From Acidobacteriota bacterium (GTDB taxonomy: Bacteria > Acidobacteriota > UBA6911 > RPQK01 > JAPXNP01): 33,364 nucleotides of DNA. Position 1 is the first letter of the stretch. The number at the start of each line of letters is the position of its first letter. The notes beneath the pieces were generated by a model. The model was not told where the DNA came from. It saw only the letters and a program-made list of their open reading frames with translations, and ran no database searches. Below, in pieces: positions 32,472-33,364 of this stretch. Location of the stretch: positions 1 through 33,364 of the forward strand of contig JAUVSF010000004.1 in assembly GCA_030597245.1 (NCBI GenBank), read 5' to 3'. Position numbers and translations under genes: made by a program.

Positions 32472-33364
32472 ATGGGTTTAGCTCCCTATGCGATGCGGGA
32501 TGAGGATACCGAGGGGCGTCAATTCGCCGAGCGGCCCCATCTCTATCGTTCCGAGTACCAGAGGGACCGTGATCGGGTGATTCATACAAAGGCCTTCCGT
32601 CGGCTGGAGAGGAAGACACAGGTATTTGCCCCGGATTATTCGGATCATTTTCGCAATCGGCTGACTCATACTCTCGAGGTCGCACAGATCAGCCGAACGA
32701 TCGGCAAAGTGCTCGGGCTCAATACAGATCTGTGTGAAGTTCTGGCTCTGAGTCACGATATAGGACATCCGCCCTACAGTCATGAAGGGGAGCGAGTCCT
32801 TGATCTGATCATGAAACGGTGTGGAGAAGGCTTCGAGCACAATCTCCACGCACTACGCATCGTTGAGGATTTTGAGGAGAAGTATGCTGCCTTCAGAGGA
32901 CTCAATCTTACTTTTGAAGTCAGGGAGGGAATTGTCAAGCATAGTCGTGATTATGGACCCGACGACGAACCCTACATTGACATCAGTTCATACCGCCTTG
33001 GTTTTCGCCCTCCCCTCGAAGCTCAGTTGATCGATGCTGCGGACGAGATTGCGTACAACGCCGCGGATCTGGACGACGGCTACGACTCAGGATTACTTTC
33101 GGTGGACCAGATGAAGTCTAACCTTGCTCTGTTTCGCGAGTTATGGGCCTTGGTCCATGTTGAATACAGAGAAGCTGCAGAGAAACTCAAAGTCAGTGAA
33201 GTAATCCGAAGGATTATCGACGTCCTGGTCTCGAACCTGATTACTGAAACCCGCAGAAGGATTGATGCCTACAAGATCAGGAGCGTTGAGCAAGTTCGTC
33301 GATTTGAAGGTCGCCTTTTCCAATTCGATTTTGAAACGGAGAGCCTGAACGGAGAACTGAAGGG
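32472..33364 (+). CDS. dgt: Deoxyguanosinetriphosphate triphosphohydrolase (partial, N-terminal part)
   Basis: About 297 residues are visible before the right edge. This HD-domain enzyme hydrolyses dGTP (in this branch often several dNTPs) to the nucleoside and triphosphate, controlling the dNTP pool. The N-terminal pattern (RSEYQRDRDRVIHTKAFRRLERKTQVF) is typical of the dGTPase family. Metal-binding residues are His66 (NRLTHTLEV) and the HD pair His95-Asp96 in ALSHDIGHPPYSHEGE; DAADEIAYNAADLDDG later supplies a further Asp. The ATG at 32472 starts the recognised pattern (MGLAPYAMRDEDTEGRQ). No ribosome site is seen but TATAAT lies eight bases upstream, so translation may be leaderless. Confidence 0.95.
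   Translation, partial: MGLAPYAMRDEDTEGRQFAERPHLYRSEYQRDRDRVIHTKAFRRLERKTQVFAPDYSDHFRNRLTHTLEVAQISRTIGKVLGLNTDLCEVLALSHDIGHPPYSHEGERVLDLIMKRCGEGFEHNLHALRIVEDFEEKYAAFRGLNLTFEVREGIVKHSRDYGPDDEPYIDISSYRLGFRPPLEAQLIDAADEIAYNAADLDDGYDSGLLSVDQMKSNLALFRELWALVHVEYREAAEKLKVSEVIRRIIDVLVSNLITETRRRIDAYKIRSVEQVRRFEGRLFQFDFETESLNGELK

Overview
The window reads as chromosomal DNA of a free-living, aerobic, Gram-negative heterotroph, most likely an Acidobacteriota member. The evidence is the TonB-dependent receptor with an N-terminal carboxypeptidase-regulatory (Cna-B-like) domain, Tat-exported Gfo/Idh/MocA enzymes beside DUF6807 and DUF4091 proteins, and an Alternative Complex III (ACIII) operon joined to a caa3 oxidase. 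The phylum is inferred from gene content only; no rRNA or single-copy marker is present to fix it.

Layout. Positions 1-11000 are an accessory, secretion-oriented carbohydrate region: the N-terminal part of a TonB receptor, a LapA-like membrane protein, two Tat-exported Gfo/Idh/MocA oxidoreductases, a DUF6807 lipoprotein, two small exported proteins, a methyltransferase remnant, a Tat-exported DUF4091/GH123-like protein and a second exported glycosidase-like protein. Its spacers are full of short palindromic and tandem repeats. Positions 10868-13629 hold purU (plus strand) and a convergent FHA-GAF-PP2C phosphatase. Positions 14029-26810 form one long minus-strand respiratory operon, read in the order actA-actB-actE-small membrane protein-SCO-coxB-coxA-coxC-coxD-actCD-actF. 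Here the oxidase genes lie inside the ACIII genes, and ActC and ActD are one polypeptide. Positions 27050-28767 (plus strand) carry a VTT/DedA-like membrane protein, tRNA-Pro(CGG), acylphosphatase and apt. Positions 28983-32013 (minus strand) carry a TPR membrane protein, a UxuB-like SDR and a LarA-family nickel enzyme. tRNA-Arg(CCU) and the first part of a dGTPase close the window.

How the genes work together. ACIII oxidises menaquinol or another quinol and passes electrons through its haem c subunits (ActA, ActE) to the haem c domain fused to CoxB, and then to CuA and the haem-copper centre of CoxA. SCO supplies copper. Building all of this from one transcript fits a physical ACIII-caa3 supercomplex. 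The left region looks like a periplasmic system for taking apart sugars or sugar derivatives. The SDR/LarA pair suggests sugar-acid interconversion (mannonate, fructuronate, possibly gluconate).

Most interesting items: the split ACIII/caa3 operon with its ActC-ActD fusion; the LarA-family/UxuB-like pair; perfect TATAAT boxes immediately before two start codons, suggesting leaderless mRNAs; and several families of mosaic palindromic repeats in the spacers.
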